From: Desulfurivibrio sp.
GTDB lineage: Bacteria > Desulfobacterota > Desulfobulbia > Desulfobulbales > SURF-16
Assembly: GCA_003605035.1 (NCBI GenBank)
Contig: QZKJ01000003.1
Span: 1 to 34,493, forward strand
DNA length: 34,493 nt
Direction of reading: 5' to 3'
In this document: positions 23,037 to 31,269 of the stretch, piece by piece
Layout: each line of letters opens with the position of its first letter
Numbering within the stretch: the stretch's first letter is position 1
Notes under the pieces: model-generated
What the model was told of the DNA's origin: nothing
What the model saw: only the letters and a program-made list of their open reading frames with translations
The model's database searches: none
Made by a program: the position numbers and the translations under genes

Positions 23037-24361
23037 AAGAACAGGCAAGGGAACGGCTCGGCCGCTACCAGATCCTGCGCAAACTCGGCAGGGGCGGCAT
23101 GGGCTTTGTCTACAAGGCCATGGCGCCGGTGATCGACAAGGTGGTGGCCATCAAGGTGCTGCAGCCTTTCGAGGCCCTGGAGGAGCTGCTCGGTTACGCG
23201 CGGCTCAGGGAGATCTTCACCTTTGAGGCGGTTACCCTGGCCGGTCTGCATCATCCCGCCCTGGTGGATGTCTGGGATTATGATGAGGACAGCCGGGGCC
23301 GGCCCTTTTTTGTCATGGAATATTTTTGCAACAATCTGGGCCGCATGATCGGCGAGGATTTTCAGCTGCTGAAGAAATCGCGCATGGTGCGGGCGGACAA
23401 GGTGCTGGCCTATGGACGGCAGCTCCTGCAGGGACTGGCCTATCTGCATGATAATGACATCGTGCACCGGGACATCAAGCCCTTTAATATCATGATCACC
23501 GATGATGACCGGGTGAAAATATGCGATTTCGGTCTGGCCCTGGTCCGCCGGGCTTCCTGCGTGCCGAATGGCTCCATGCAGATCGGCTCGCCGGTGTATG
23601 CCGCCCCGGAACAGGGCCGCGAGCCGGACGGGGTTGACGGCCGGGCTGATCTCTACTCAGCCGGGGTGCTGCTCTACCGCCTGCTCACCGGCGAGCTGCC
23701 GGGCATGCGCAGTTTTTCCCTGAGCCGGGTGAACCCCCTTTATGATGCGGCCTGGGATGAATTTTTTGCCCGGGCGCTTTGCCTGCTGCCGGACGGCCGT
23801 TTTCAGACGGCCCGCGAAATGCTGGCCGCACTCCAGGGCCTGCAGGTGAATCTGCAGGGCATGTGCGTCAAGCAGAGCAATGCGCCGGCGGGGGCTGGGG
23901 CGCCGGCTGCCCTGCGCAGCGCGCCGGCAGATGTCTGCGGCGAAAAGGCCCGGCTGCTTTTCGGTCTCACTGAACAGTTCCGGCCGCAGATTGTGGCCGG
24001 CAACAAAATGATCGAGGAGCCGGACGGGCTGCTGCGGGATGCGGCCACCGGGCTGATCTGGCAGCAGAGCGGCAGTCCCTGCCGGCTGAGCTGGCAGGAC
24101 GGTCTGGCCTATATTGACGGACTCAATGGCCGGCGCCATGCCGGTCGCCACAGCTGGCGGCTGCCCACGGTCAATGAACTTTTTTCCCTGCTCAATGAGG
24201 AGCTGCGGACCTGCCGCCCGGCTGCGGACCGGGCCGGTCTCTGGTTCTGGAGCTGTGACCGCCATGGGGAGAGAGATGTCTGGTATGTCAACCTGGACAT
24301 GGAGTACGCCGACTGGCAGGACGTCAGCTGCCGCAATTTTGTCCGGGCGGTGTGCGGCTGA
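23030..24361 (+). CDS. Ser/Thr protein kinase with C-terminal DUF1566 domain
   Basis: This 443-residue protein is a eukaryotic-like kinase at 10-275: Gly loop '[10 protein letters not shown]' (20-29), catalytic Lys K42 in 'VAIKV', Glu E66, 'HRDIKPFN' with D148, and 'DFG' at 166-168. The APE motif is present as 'AAPEQ'. A linker of about 50 residues follows, then a DUF1566 (Lcl-type) domain (about 333-443, '[12 protein letters not shown]', '[14 protein letters not shown]', '[12 protein letters not shown]', 'RNFVRAVCG'). There is no membrane segment, so the DUF1566 part is cytoplasmic and may recognise substrate or ligand. It overlaps the phosphoesterase gene. Its stop lies 6 bp from the stop of the converging gene. 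Confidence 0.92.
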   Translation: MVKEQARERLGRYQILRKLGRGGMGFVYKAMAPVIDKVVAIKVLQPFEALEELLGYARLREIFTFEAVTLAGLHHPALVDVWDYDEDSRGRPFFVMEYFCNNLGRMIGEDFQLLKKSRMVRADKVLAYGRQLLQGLAYLHDNDIVHRDIKPFNIMITDDDRVKICDFGLALVRRASCVPNGSMQIGSPVYAAPEQGREPDGVDGRADLYSAGVLLYRLLTGELPGMRSFSLSRVNPLYDAAWDEFFARALCLLPDGRFQTAREMLAALQGLQVNLQGMCVKQSNAPAGAGAPAALRSAPADVCGEKARLLFGLTEQFRPQIVAGNKMIEEPDGLLRDAATGLIWQQSGSPCRLSWQDGLAYIDGLNGRRHAGRHSWRLPTVNELFSLLNEELRTCRPAADRAGLWFWSCDRHGERDVWYVNLDMEYADWQDVSCRNFVRAVCG

Positions 24362-24367
24362 GGTTCT

Positions 24368-25465
24368 TCAGTTTCTGGCGTCCGGCACATCAAGGCCCAG
24401 GGGTTCCAGGATGTCCCGGTTGAAACGCTGCTGGACCAGCTCCAGCGGTTCCTGGTCGATCAGCAGGACGATCTCCTTGATTTTCTCCGCGAAACCGAGA
24501 TTCCTGTCCCGGCAGCGGCTGCGGGCCTGGTCAATCAGCTGCCAGTCGCCGTCAAAGGTAAACTGTTCAAAGGCTGCAAGGAGCTCCGGGAAGAGCACCT
24601 TGCGCAGTCCGTCCAGGAAACCGGCGTAAAAACCTAAGGAAGCCTCCCTTTTCTCCCTGATGATGAAGTTGAGCATGCCCTGCGGATGGGTGTCGGCCAG
24701 GATATCCTTGATGGAGCGGCCCACGAATTCAATGGCTGAATCCGGGAAGCGGCCGATGATTTTTTTCAGGGTGTCGCTGTCAAGGATGGTCTGCATCCTT
24801 TCCCCTACCTCATGGTAGATGAAGATGGGTATTTCGCTGTCAACGATGTGGTCGAGTCTGTCCCGGCAGGACTGCTGGTCGAGTTTGCCGCGGGTGAGCA
24901 GCCCATAGTGGTGGAGGGCGTGGTGCATGGGTGAGCGGCCTGAGGCGCGGATATCCTGGATGTGATCCCAGAAGAAGAAGCGCAGCGGTTCGCGCCGGAT
25001 GGAGATGATGCCGTCCTGCAGCATGGCAAAGGGACTGGACAGTTCTCTGGCCTTTTCCCTGCCCAGGATGATGACCGGGCATCCCTCGGCGCTCTCTTCC
25101 CTGATTTTTTCCGCCAGAAAAAAAATGGCCTTCAGGGAGCGGCCGTAGCCGGAACCGTACACCAGGTTGCTGCCGGCCAGCCTGCTGTTGACCGCCGCCG
25201 TCTCCCAGGGGTCGACGGCCCGGCCATCGACGGGCAGATTCCGGTAAGACTCCTGCCCCAGGGTCTGCCAGAAATTTTCCCTGGCCTCTATCCAATCAAG
25301 CAGATCAGCCGATTCCGGTTCCTGCCACGGTTCGATGCCGTGTTCCCATTTGTAGAGATTGCGCAGCTTCAGCACCAGGGTGCAGATGGAATAGATGCCG
25401 TTGTCCCTGGCATCGGAAATATGGCAGTTGTGCTGCACGGTCTCGGTGAATGTCAAATCCGGCAT
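24368..25465 (-). CDS. 365-residue protein of unknown function, third gene of the msrA operon
   Basis: This is a large soluble protein with no motif I can name confidently; it seems to be a deltaproteobacterial family of unknown function. Features are 'LVLKLRNLYKWEHGIEPWQEPE' near residues 31-52, 'GSGYGRSLKAIFFLAEKI' near 103-120, several conserved-looking His and Cys positions ('HHALHHYG'), and a helical C-terminal half. There is no signal peptide. It starts 13 bp inside the Cys-rich protein gene, which itself overlaps msrA, so the three are a tightly coupled operon. The Cys-rich partner suggests a shared complex, which is inference. Confidence 0.75.
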   Translation of the reverse strand: MPDLTFTETVQHNCHISDARDNGIYSICTLVLKLRNLYKWEHGIEPWQEPESADLLDWIEARENFWQTLGQESYRNLPVDGRAVDPWETAAVNSRLAGSNLVYGSGYGRSLKAIFFLAEKIREESAEGCPVIILGREKARELSSPFAMLQDGIISIRREPLRFFFWDHIQDIRASGRSPMHHALHHYGLLTRGKLDQQSCRDRLDHIVDSEIPIFIYHEVGERMQTILDSDTLKKIIGRFPDSAIEFVGRSIKDILADTHPQGMLNFIIREKREASLGFYAGFLDGLRKVLFPELLAAFEQFTFDGDWQLIDQARSRCRDRNLGFAEKIKEIVLLIDQEPLELVQQRFNRDILEPLGLDVPDARN

Positions 25466-25746
25466 CTGTTTACCTCATTGTCCATGGGGTTTGGTGGCGG
25501 AGAGGAGGTCTCCGGCTCGCTCTGCTCACGATGGTCCTGCGGCGCTGATTGCCCCTGTCCGGTCCCGGCAGTGTCCTGCCGCCGTTTTTTTCTTTTGCGG
25601 CAGATATTGGGCCGGCAGGTGCGGCAGCGTTCATTGCCGCACCACTGGCAGGAAAAGCAGTCCGGGCACGGGTGCTTTTTTTTGTCAGCCCTGCTCTCCG
25701 GCACATAGATCATGCCCTGGTTGCCGGGCAGCGGTTTAAAGGTCAT
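25453..25746 (-). CDS. Small Cys-rich (metal or Fe-S binding) protein
   Basis: This 97-residue protein has seven cysteines in a tight cluster: C27-x2-C30-x2-C33-x2-C36-x4-C41-x2-C44-x4-C49. A Lys/Arg block and a Gln/Pro/Ser-rich tail follow. The spacing suits one or two zinc knuckles or an Fe-S cluster. I chose the ATG at 25746 because AAGGAG lies 8 bases upstream and the ATG overlaps the msrA stop as ATGA. It overlaps the next gene by 13 bp. The family is unknown to me; coupling to both neighbours argues for a joint role. Confidence 0.8.
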   Translation of the reverse strand: MTFKPLPGNQGMIYVPESRADKKKHPCPDCFSCQWCGNERCRTCRPNICRKRKKRRQDTAGTGQGQSAPQDHREQSEPETSSPPPNPMDNEVNRCRI

Positions 25747-26366
25747 TTCGGCCGCTCCTTGCCCCAAACCTTATCAAGAAATCGATCCCGTCCGGAGCCG
25801 TAGCGATAATATTGATAACGCAGCGGGTTTTTCCGGTAATAATCCTGGTGATACTCCTCGGCCGGGTAAAAGGTGCTTGCCGCCAGAATCGGGGTGACAA
25901 TGGGCCTGCTGAAAATATTGCTTGCCCCTAGGGCCTCCTTTGATTTTTCCGCCTCCTCCTTCTGCTGCAGGTCATGATAGAAAATGGCGGAGGTGTAGGC
26001 GTGGCCGCGGTCAACGAACTGGCCGTCAGGGTCGGTGGGATCTATCTGGTGCCAGAAGACATCCAGCAGCCTGGTATAGGAGATCCTGGCCGGATCATAG
26101 ATGATTTCCACCGCTTCGATATGGCCGCCTGCCGCATAGTTCTCGTAGGTCGGGTCTTTACTGGCGCCGGCGATATAGCCGGAGATGACCGCTTCCACCC
26201 CGTCCAGGTGCTCAAAAGGCTTTTCCAGGCACCAGAAACAGCCGCCGGCAAATGTCGCCCTGGCTTTGGCGCCGCCCTGTCCGGCCGCCTGCGCCGGCTG
26301 GGTCGCAAAGTGCAGCAGCAGGACCGCTGCCAGCATGATAGTATAGAGCATGATAATGGTTTTCAT
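25743..26366 (-). CDS. msrA: Exported peptide-methionine (S)-S-oxide reductase
   Basis: This 207-residue MsrA repairs oxidised methionine. The catalytic motif GGCFWC is at 41-46, with nucleophile C43 and second Cys C46. 'FEHLDGVEAVISGYIAG', 'GHIEAVEIIYDP', 'FWHQIDPTDPDGQFVDRGHAYTSAIFYH' and 'EEYHQDYY' are family-typical. A signal peptide (1-27, ...QPAQA|AG) sends it to the periplasm, unlike the cytosolic E. coli enzyme. There is no fused MsrB. It is the first gene of a three-gene overlapping operon. GAGGG precedes the ATG by 7 bases. A TTATCT-N8-AGATAA palindrome (26397-26416) lies 31-50 bp upstream. Confidence 0.95.
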   Translation of the reverse strand: MKTIIMLYTIMLAAVLLLHFATQPAQAAGQGGAKARATFAGGCFWCLEKPFEHLDGVEAVISGYIAGASKDPTYENYAAGGHIEAVEIIYDPARISYTRLLDVFWHQIDPTDPDGQFVDRGHAYTSAIFYHDLQQKEEAEKSKEALGASNIFSRPIVTPILAASTFYPAEEYHQDYYRKNPLRYQYYRYGSGRDRFLDKVWGKERPK

Positions 26367-26855
26367 AGTTGCGCCCTCGATTAATAATAGGAATTCTTAT
26401 CTAGTCTATAAGATAATCATTAAATATGCCAGGGCCATCTGCATAAACCATAAACACCTGTCCACGATCCTCCGCAACCCTTTCTTCCGCTTTTTCTCGC
26501 CATACCGCTGGTAAAATTCCCGCCAAATTGGGGCAAATGCCCGTTAGCAGATGGTGATTTCCCCCATTTCGGCCGGCCGGCAGGGATGGGGAGTCTCGCC
26601 TTGTTCCGGCTAACCTGTCGTTATCATGTGATTTTTTTTGAAAATTTTTACCCTGCTACCCTGTGGCACAATGAGTGCTATGGCATAAAGATAAATGGAA
26701 GTTTGAATTGCTGATTTTCAGCAATATTACAGATGTGCATAAATGCAAAAAGCCTGATCTGTCAAGTGGTGAATGAGAAACGCGCGGATCAGCGGAGAAA
26801 CCGCCGCGGAACCGCCATTGCGCAGCAGGTGATGCGATTCGGATAAGGAGGGGAG
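26367..26855. other. Divergent intergenic region between msrA and the microprotein gene
   Basis: This region of about 490 bp holds the msrA-side palindrome TTATCT-AGTCTATA-AGATAA (26397-26416) and the sigma-54-like promoter for the right-hand genes (26665-26680). Between them I see GC-rich patches but no gene. A short frame near 26772 lacks a ribosome binding site. Confidence 0.5.
26665..26680 (+). promoter_or_regulatory. Sigma-54 (-24/-12) promoter candidate
   Basis: TGGCACAATGAGTGCT matches the RpoN consensus TGGCAC-N5-TTGCW at all but one key position, with GG and GC correctly spaced. It reads toward the microprotein gene at 26856 and the MerR-like gene at 27042. The start point would be near 26692, leaving a leader of about 165 bases. 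Confidence 0.65.
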
Positions 26856-26972
26856 ATGGAAGGAATACTGTTTCTCGTCTGGTGGCTTGGCTGTACTTCG
26901 CTGCACACCCTGTATGACCTCAAGGTGAAACCGCAGCTGCGGAACTGGCGCGGCAAAGAGGATTTTTCTTGA
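26856..26972 (+). CDS. 38-residue microprotein
   Basis: A strong ribosome binding site (AAGGAGGGG, 26846-26854) sits directly before ATG. The product begins with a hydrophobic, Trp-rich stretch (MEGILFLVWWLGCTSLHTL) that could be a short membrane anchor, followed by a charged tail (DLKVKPQLRNWRGKEDFS). No family is recognised. It lies between the sigma-54-like promoter and the MerR-like gene, 69 bp before the latter's start, so cotranscription is likely. The clear ribosome binding site and the protein-like composition support a real gene; its size limits confidence. Confidence 0.55.
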   Translation: MEGILFLVWWLGCTSLHTLYDLKVKPQLRNWRGKEDFS

Positions 26973-27041
26973 GAAAACTGCGGGCAAGGAGTTTTTGCCC
27001 GGTGGTTCATGGCATCAACCTCATGGCAAGGAGACCGGGCT

Positions 27042-27530
27042 ATGCCTCAACTATCAGCGGTACCTGTCAGCTTTCAAGGAGTGATCGTGGACATCAATAA
27101 ATTGCAGACAAAACCCAGTGTATCCGAGCTGCCGATCTATTCCCTGCACGAGGCGGCACGGTTGCTGAATGTCCACCCGCAGACCCTGCGGAAATATCTG
27201 GATGAAGGGCTGCTCAGGCCGGTGCGCCAGGGGGGGCGCTGGAAGTTTTCCCAGAAGGACCTCATGTGGACGGAGTGTCTGCGCTCCATGATCCATGTCA
27301 AAAAATTAAGCATCCCCGGTCTCAAGAAGCTGCTGCGGCTCGTCCCCTGCTGGATGGCGGCCTCCTGTCCGGTGGAGATTCAGTGCCATTGCCCGGCCCA
27401 GGTTGACTGGAGCCAGTCCCGCCGGCTGGAGCTGGTGGGCGGCAGGATTTCCCCGCAGAGGAGGGATGATGCCTGTCCCGCAAGCGAAGCGGACCAGCTG
27501 TTCTGCAGCCGTGAGGCTGGCGCGCCGTAA
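27042..27530 (+). CDS. MerR-like HTH regulator with Cys-rich C-terminus
   Basis: This 162-residue protein has a winged helix-turn-helix of MerR/excisionase type at about 32-75 ('YSLHEAARLLNVHPQTLRKYLDEGLLRP', 'RWKFSQKDLMW'). A short helix follows, then a Cys cluster C103-W-x5-C109-P-x4-C115-x-C117-P, with more Cys at 145 and 155, so metal or redox sensing is likely. AAGGAG lies 8 bases before the ATG at 27042. A GTG at 27087 also follows AAGGAG and would drop 15 residues but keep the domain. Its targets are unknown; it may regulate its own sigma-54-like unit or a neighbour. Confidence 0.82.
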   Translation: MPQLSAVPVSFQGVIVDINKLQTKPSVSELPIYSLHEAARLLNVHPQTLRKYLDEGLLRPVRQGGRWKFSQKDLMWTECLRSMIHVKKLSIPGLKKLLRLVPCWMAASCPVEIQCHCPAQVDWSQSRRLELVGGRISPQRRDDACPASEADQLFCSREAGAP

Positions 27531-27558
27531 AGACCGCTTTTCAGTTCCCCCATATCCG

Positions 27559-27619
27559 CCGGCAGGGTTGTTCGCCCCGCCGGTCTCTCCGACAGCCTGT
27601 TGCCCGTGCAACGGGCTGT
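27559..27619. terminator. Two hairpins between converging genes
   Basis: CCGGC-A-GGG pairs with CCC-C-GCCGG (27559-27583), and ACAGCC-T-GTTGC pairs with GCAAC-G-GGCTGT (27592-27619). They lie between the MerR-like gene and the ABC-F gene, whose stop codon touches the second stem. T-runs are poor, so termination may be rho-dependent or weak. Confidence 0.5.
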
Positions 27620-29256
27620 TACAGTTTCAGCCCCGTGTCAGCCTGGTACATTTCGGCCCGCAACCGCGTCACCTCTTCACTTCGCAGGTATTCGTCAAAG
27701 GGCATCATTCTGTCGATGATGCCGGCCGGGGTGATTTCCACGATACGGTTGGAAACGGTGGAGACGAACTGGTGATCGTGGGAGGTGAACAGCACCACCT
27801 CGGGATAGGCGATGAGCCCGTCGTTCAAGGCGATGATCGACTCGAGATCCAGATGATTGGTAGGTTCGTCCAGCATGAGGACATTGGCGCCGCTGAGCAT
27901 CAACCTGGCCAGCATGCAGCGCACCCGCTCCCCGCCGGACAGCACATTGGTCTTTTTCAGAGCCTCCTCGCCGGAAAAGAGCATCTTGCCCAGGAAACCC
28001 CTGGCAAAATTCTCCCCCTCATTGGCCGGCCCAAACTGGCGCAGCCATTCGATCAGGTTCATATTGTTGTCAAAATATTCGCTGTTCTCCTTGGGGAAAT
28101 AGGAGGTGCTGATGGTAACGCCCCAGCGGAAGGTGCCGCTGTCAGGGGCCAGCTCGCCGGCCAGGATCTGCAGCAGGGTCGTCTTGGCCAGGGTGTTGCC
28201 GCCGACCAGGGCGATCTTGTCCCCCTTGTTCACCGTCAGGCTGAAATTGTGCAACACCGGCGCGCCATCAATCTCCTTGCCCAGTCCCTTGATCTCCAGG
28301 ATGACGTCGCCGCAGGGGCGGTCCGCCTTGAAAACGATGAAGGGATACCGGCGGGAGGAAACCGGCATGTCTTCGATGGTGAGCTTTTCCAGCAGTTTCT
28401 TGCGGGAGGTGGCCTGCCTGGCCTTGGAGGCATTGGAGGAGAAGCGCTGGATGAATTCCTTCAGCTCATTGGCCTTGGCCGTGATCTTTTTGTTCAGGTC
28501 CTGTTTCTGCTTCAGGTTGAGCTGGCTGGCCTGGTACCAGAAATCATAGTTGCCCACATAGACCTGGATCTTGCCGAAATCGATATCCGCCATGTGGGTG
28601 CAGACCTGGTTGAGGAAATGGCGGTCATGGGAGACGATGATGACCGTATTCTGGAATTTGAAGAGGAAGTCCTCCAGCCAGGCAATGGATTTCAGATCCA
28701 GATGGTTGGTCGGTTCGTCCAGCAGCAGGATGTCCGGGTTGCCGAACAGGGCCTGGGCCAGCAGCACCCGCACCTTGTCGCCGCCTTCAAGCTCCTTCAT
28801 TTTCTTCTGGCGGAGCTCCTCGCCGATGCCCAGACCGCTGAGCAGGGTGGCGGCTTCCGCTTCCGCCTCATAACCGTTCATTTCGCCGAACTCGACCTCA
28901 AGCTCGCCGGAGCGGATGCCGTCCGCTTCGCTGAATTCCGCTTTGGCGTAAATTGCCTCCCGCTCCGCCATCACTTCATACAGCCGTTCATGGCCCATGA
29001 TCACGGTGTTGAAGACGCTTTCCTCGTCAAAGGCGAACTGGTCCTGACTGAGCACGGCGATTCTTTCACCCGGGTCAACAATGACATCCCCCTTGTCCGG
29101 CTCCTTCTGGCCGGCCAGTATCCTGAGAAAGGTGGATTTGCCGGCGCCGTTGGCGCCGATCAGGCCATAGCAGTTGCCGGGGGTGAACTTGATGTTGACG
29201 TCCTTGAAGATGACCCTTTTGCCATAGGAAAGGGCAATGTTTGCAGCTTGTATCAT
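27619..29256 (-). CDS. ABC-F family ATPase (YbiT-like)
   Basis: This 545-residue soluble protein has two ABC ATPase domains and no membrane part, as in ABC-F factors that act on the ribosome. NBD1 has Walker A GANGAGKST (34-42), signature 'LEGGDKV' and Walker B 'LLLDEPTNHLD' (177-187). The Lys-rich linker (about 240-300) is the ribosome-contacting segment. NBD2 has 'LSGGERV' and a second 'LMLDEPTNHLD', but its Walker A reads GGNTLAKTT (352-360), with Ala at the Gly before the Lys. 'SRRYPFIVF' and the C-terminal 'FDEYLRSEE' match YbiT-type members. A hairpin with a T-rich tail lies 28-50 bases upstream of the start. Confidence 0.94.
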   Translation of the reverse strand: MIQAANIALSYGKRVIFKDVNIKFTPGNCYGLIGANGAGKSTFLRILAGQKEPDKGDVIVDPGERIAVLSQDQFAFDEESVFNTVIMGHERLYEVMAEREAIYAKAEFSEADGIRSGELEVEFGEMNGYEAEAEAATLLSGLGIGEELRQKKMKELEGGDKVRVLLAQALFGNPDILLLDEPTNHLDLKSIAWLEDFLFKFQNTVIIVSHDRHFLNQVCTHMADIDFGKIQVYVGNYDFWYQASQLNLKQKQDLNKKITAKANELKEFIQRFSSNASKARQATSRKKLLEKLTIEDMPVSSRRYPFIVFKADRPCGDVILEIKGLGKEIDGAPVLHNFSLTVNKGDKIALVGGNTLAKTTLLQILAGELAPDSGTFRWGVTISTSYFPKENSEYFDNNMNLIEWLRQFGPANEGENFARGFLGKMLFSGEEALKKTNVLSGGERVRCMLARLMLSGANVLMLDEPTNHLDLESIIALNDGLIAYPEVVLFTSHDHQFVSTVSNRIVEITPAGIIDRMMPFDEYLRSEEVTRLRAEMYQADTGLKL

Positions 29257-29283
29257 GGAGATGTGTGTCCTCTTTGCAGAAAT

Positions 29284-29306
29284 AAAACCCCCGCGGGGGG
29301 TGTTTT
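29284..29306 (-). promoter_or_regulatory. Hairpin with T-tract upstream of the ABC-F gene (attenuator candidate)
   Basis: AAAACCCCC and GGGGGGTGTTTT form a 9-bp or longer stem around GC. On the minus strand it reads GGGGGTTTTATTT and ends 28 bases before the ABC-F ATG. It resembles an intrinsic terminator inside the leader. ABC-F resistance genes are often controlled by such attenuators, but this link is inferred. Confidence 0.5.
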
Positions 29307-29373
29307 CCCGATAAAAAAAGATTGCCGGTCCATTTCAGCGCGGGGCAGCGGGCTGCAAAGGGCGGCAATCAAC

Positions 29374-29404
29374 AAAAAAAAAGCCCCGCTCAGGGCGGGG
29401 CTTT
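29374..29404 (-). terminator. Rho-independent terminator of the cold-shock gene
   Basis: GCCCCGC (29383-29389) and GCGGGGC (29395-29401) form a stem extended by AAA/TTT. The A-tract at 29374-29382 gives a T-run on the minus strand. It lies about 20 bp after the cold-shock gene stop. Confidence 0.9.
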
Positions 29405-29425
29405 GCGTACAATAAACTTCAGGTT

Positions 29426-29626
29426 TTACAACTGGCGGACATTCTCAGCCGCAGGGCCTTTGGGTCCTTCAACAACGTCGAATTTGACCCGGGCACCCTC
29501 ATCAAGGGTTTTGTAGCCTTCAGCTTTGATTGCCGTGTGGTGAACGAAAACATCCTTGCCTCCGTCCTGAGCGATGAAGCCGAAACCCTTTGCAGCATTA
29601 AACCATTTAACTGTACCTTCTGCCAT
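29426..29626 (-). CDS. Cold-shock protein (CspA family)
   Basis: This 66-residue single CSD protein binds single-stranded RNA and DNA. It starts '[18 protein letters not shown]' with the RNP1-type motif KGFGFI (residues 13-18), followed by RNP2 'VFVHH'. The C-terminus '[18 protein letters not shown]' is typical. The ATG at 29626 has AAGGAG 8 bases upstream. A perfect 6-bp hairpin GTTCCC-ACTC-GGGAAC (29649-29664) lies in the leader just before the ribosome binding site, which may contribute to temperature control. The gene is monocistronic, bounded by terminators at both ends. Confidence 0.97.
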   Translation of the reverse strand: MAEGTVKWFNAAKGFGFIAQDGGKDVFVHHTAIKAEGYKTLDEGARVKFDVVEGPKGPAAENVRQL

Positions 29627-29721
29627 TTTTACTACTCCTTCTGAACTTGTTCCCACTCGGGAACCCTAAGATAATATTGCCGGATTATCGAGGGGATAAA
29701 ACGGCTGGCAGTAAGTTTGTA

Positions 29722-29769
29722 TCAAAAAAAAACCGCACATGCTCTGTCAGAGATTGCGCGGTTAACTTT
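29722..29769. terminator. Bidirectional terminator between csp and MFS genes
   Basis: AACCGC (29731-29736) pairs with GCGGTT (29758-29763), with an inner stem CTCT/AGAG (29742-29745, 29749-29752). A nine-A tract precedes and a T-rich stretch follows, so it can work on both strands. It ends the MFS transporter transcript on the minus strand. Confidence 0.8.
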
Positions 29770-29885
29770 TTCGTAATTGTATAACTACAAACAGATACTG
29801 CACAAGAATAATTGCAATCTAACATTTTGATTACCGGAAAGCAAATAATATTTTTTCGCAGGCAAAATAATGGCGGCTGATCGGG

Positions 29886-31034
29886 TCAAGACCGGGCGTC
29901 AGTTGCCGGGGAGGGGATCTTCTGCACGGCGCAGAGGGAAACAAGGCTGAAGAAGGCGCCCGCCACAAAGGGAATGCGGTAGTCGATCATCCACACCAGA
30001 CCGCCCAGCACCGGCATGACCACCGCCGCGATATGGTTGATGGTAAAGCCCACCGCCAGGCTGGGGGCGATATCCCTGGGGTCGGCCACCTTCTGGAAAT
30101 AGGTGCCGATGGCGATGGCAAAATTGAACAGCACATGGTCAAGGATGTACATGGCCGCGACCACCATTTTGGAGCCGGAAAAGGCATAGGTGAGAAAAAC
30201 CGCGATCAGCCCGGCGTATTCCAGGGTCAGCACCCGGCGTTCGCCGAAACGATTGATGGTCTTGCCGATCAGCGGGCTGAGAAAGTAGTTGACCACGTTG
30301 TTGACCAGAAAGAGGATGGTCACTTCCCGCACGGAAAAGTTGAAAATCTTGACCAGCAGGAAAACGGAAAAGGCGATGAAGATCTGGCGGCGGGCTCCGG
30401 CCATGAAGGTGAGAAAGTAGTAGAGTCCGTAGCGCCGGCGCAGGATCATTTTCCGGTGCTGGGGCACCAGGTTCCGGTCCGTCGGGTCCTGGAAAAGGGC
30501 CCAGAGCCCGGCCAGCGCCACCAGGCCTCCCATGCCGAGATACATGGCCTTATAACCGAGTCTTGCGCCCAGCAGAAAGATGATCAGACAGGCCGCAATG
30601 TTGGCGACGGCCGCCAGGCTGCGCAGCCGGCCGAAGACCACCGGCGCGGCGGTCCGGTCAAAGTACTGCAGGGTCAGCGACTGGTTGGTGGTTTCATAAT
30701 AGTGAAAGCCGAAACTCATGAGCAGAGTGGTGGCCAGCAGACCGCCGTAGCTGGGGTAAAAACCGGCCGCGGCCGTGCCCGCCCCGAGCAGGATGACGGA
30801 CAGGGCGGCCAGGCGGTGTTCCGGGATGACCAGCATCAGGTAGACGGCCAGCAGGGCAAGAAAGCCGGGGATCTCCCGCACCGACTGGATGGTGCCCATC
30901 TGATGGCCGTTGACCCCGGCCATCTCCACGGCAAAATTGTTGAACAGGATCATCCAGGTCTGCAGGCCGAGCACCGAGGCGGTGGTCAGCACCATGAGAA
31001 AACGCAGCATCGGCTGCCGGCCGCTGTTGCTCAT
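29886..31034 (-). CDS. Major facilitator superfamily transporter
   Basis: This 382-residue membrane protein has about 11-12 hydrophobic segments and typical MFS organisation. The N-terminal half is 'LRFLMVLTTASVLGLQTWMILFNNFAVEMAGV', and a cytoplasmic loop near residues 185-200 ('QDPTDRNLVPQHRKMILRRRYG') separates the halves. The C-terminal half has 'LSPLIGKTINRFGERRVL', the MFS-like motif A repeat. The substrate is not identifiable. The ATG follows GGAG 9 bases upstream. It is divergent from the DMT transporter gene and ends at the terminator at 29722-29769. Confidence 0.9.
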   Translation of the reverse strand: MSNSGRQPMLRFLMVLTTASVLGLQTWMILFNNFAVEMAGVNGHQMGTIQSVREIPGFLALLAVYLMLVIPEHRLAALSVILLGAGTAAAGFYPSYGGLLATTLLMSFGFHYYETTNQSLTLQYFDRTAAPVVFGRLRSLAAVANIAACLIIFLLGARLGYKAMYLGMGGLVALAGLWALFQDPTDRNLVPQHRKMILRRRYGLYYFLTFMAGARRQIFIAFSVFLLVKIFNFSVREVTILFLVNNVVNYFLSPLIGKTINRFGERRVLTLEYAGLIAVFLTYAFSGSKMVVAAMYILDHVLFNFAIAIGTYFQKVADPRDIAPSLAVGFTINHIAAVVMPVLGGLVWMIDYRIPFVAGAFFSLVSLCAVQKIPSPATDARS

Positions 31035-31269
31035 GGGGCAAGTCTCCCCGGATCGGCTGGCCTGCCCCGGTGAAACAGGCGGAGGAGCGGCCGGCCCGGT
31101 ATTTTCCGGCAGCGGCAGGGGCTGTTTTTTTTACTTGGCACCATGGTCTGTTCTCATATAACAAATCTTTTCCGATGACCAGTATTTTCCGCGCCGTCTC
31201 CCGCTGCCTGACAAGCACCGATGAAAAATTTCCTTTGCCAACAGAAGCTGGACGGGTATCTTGTGGCCC

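Noticed and set aside
26787..27010. Minus-strand frames between the sigma-54-like site and the MerR-like gene
   Set aside because: No ribosome binding site; they oppose the microprotein frame, which has a strong one.
27403..29415. 670-codon + strand frame opposite the ABC-F gene
   Set aside because: Shadow of a two-domain ATPase with intact motifs; it also overlaps the MerR-like gene in another frame.
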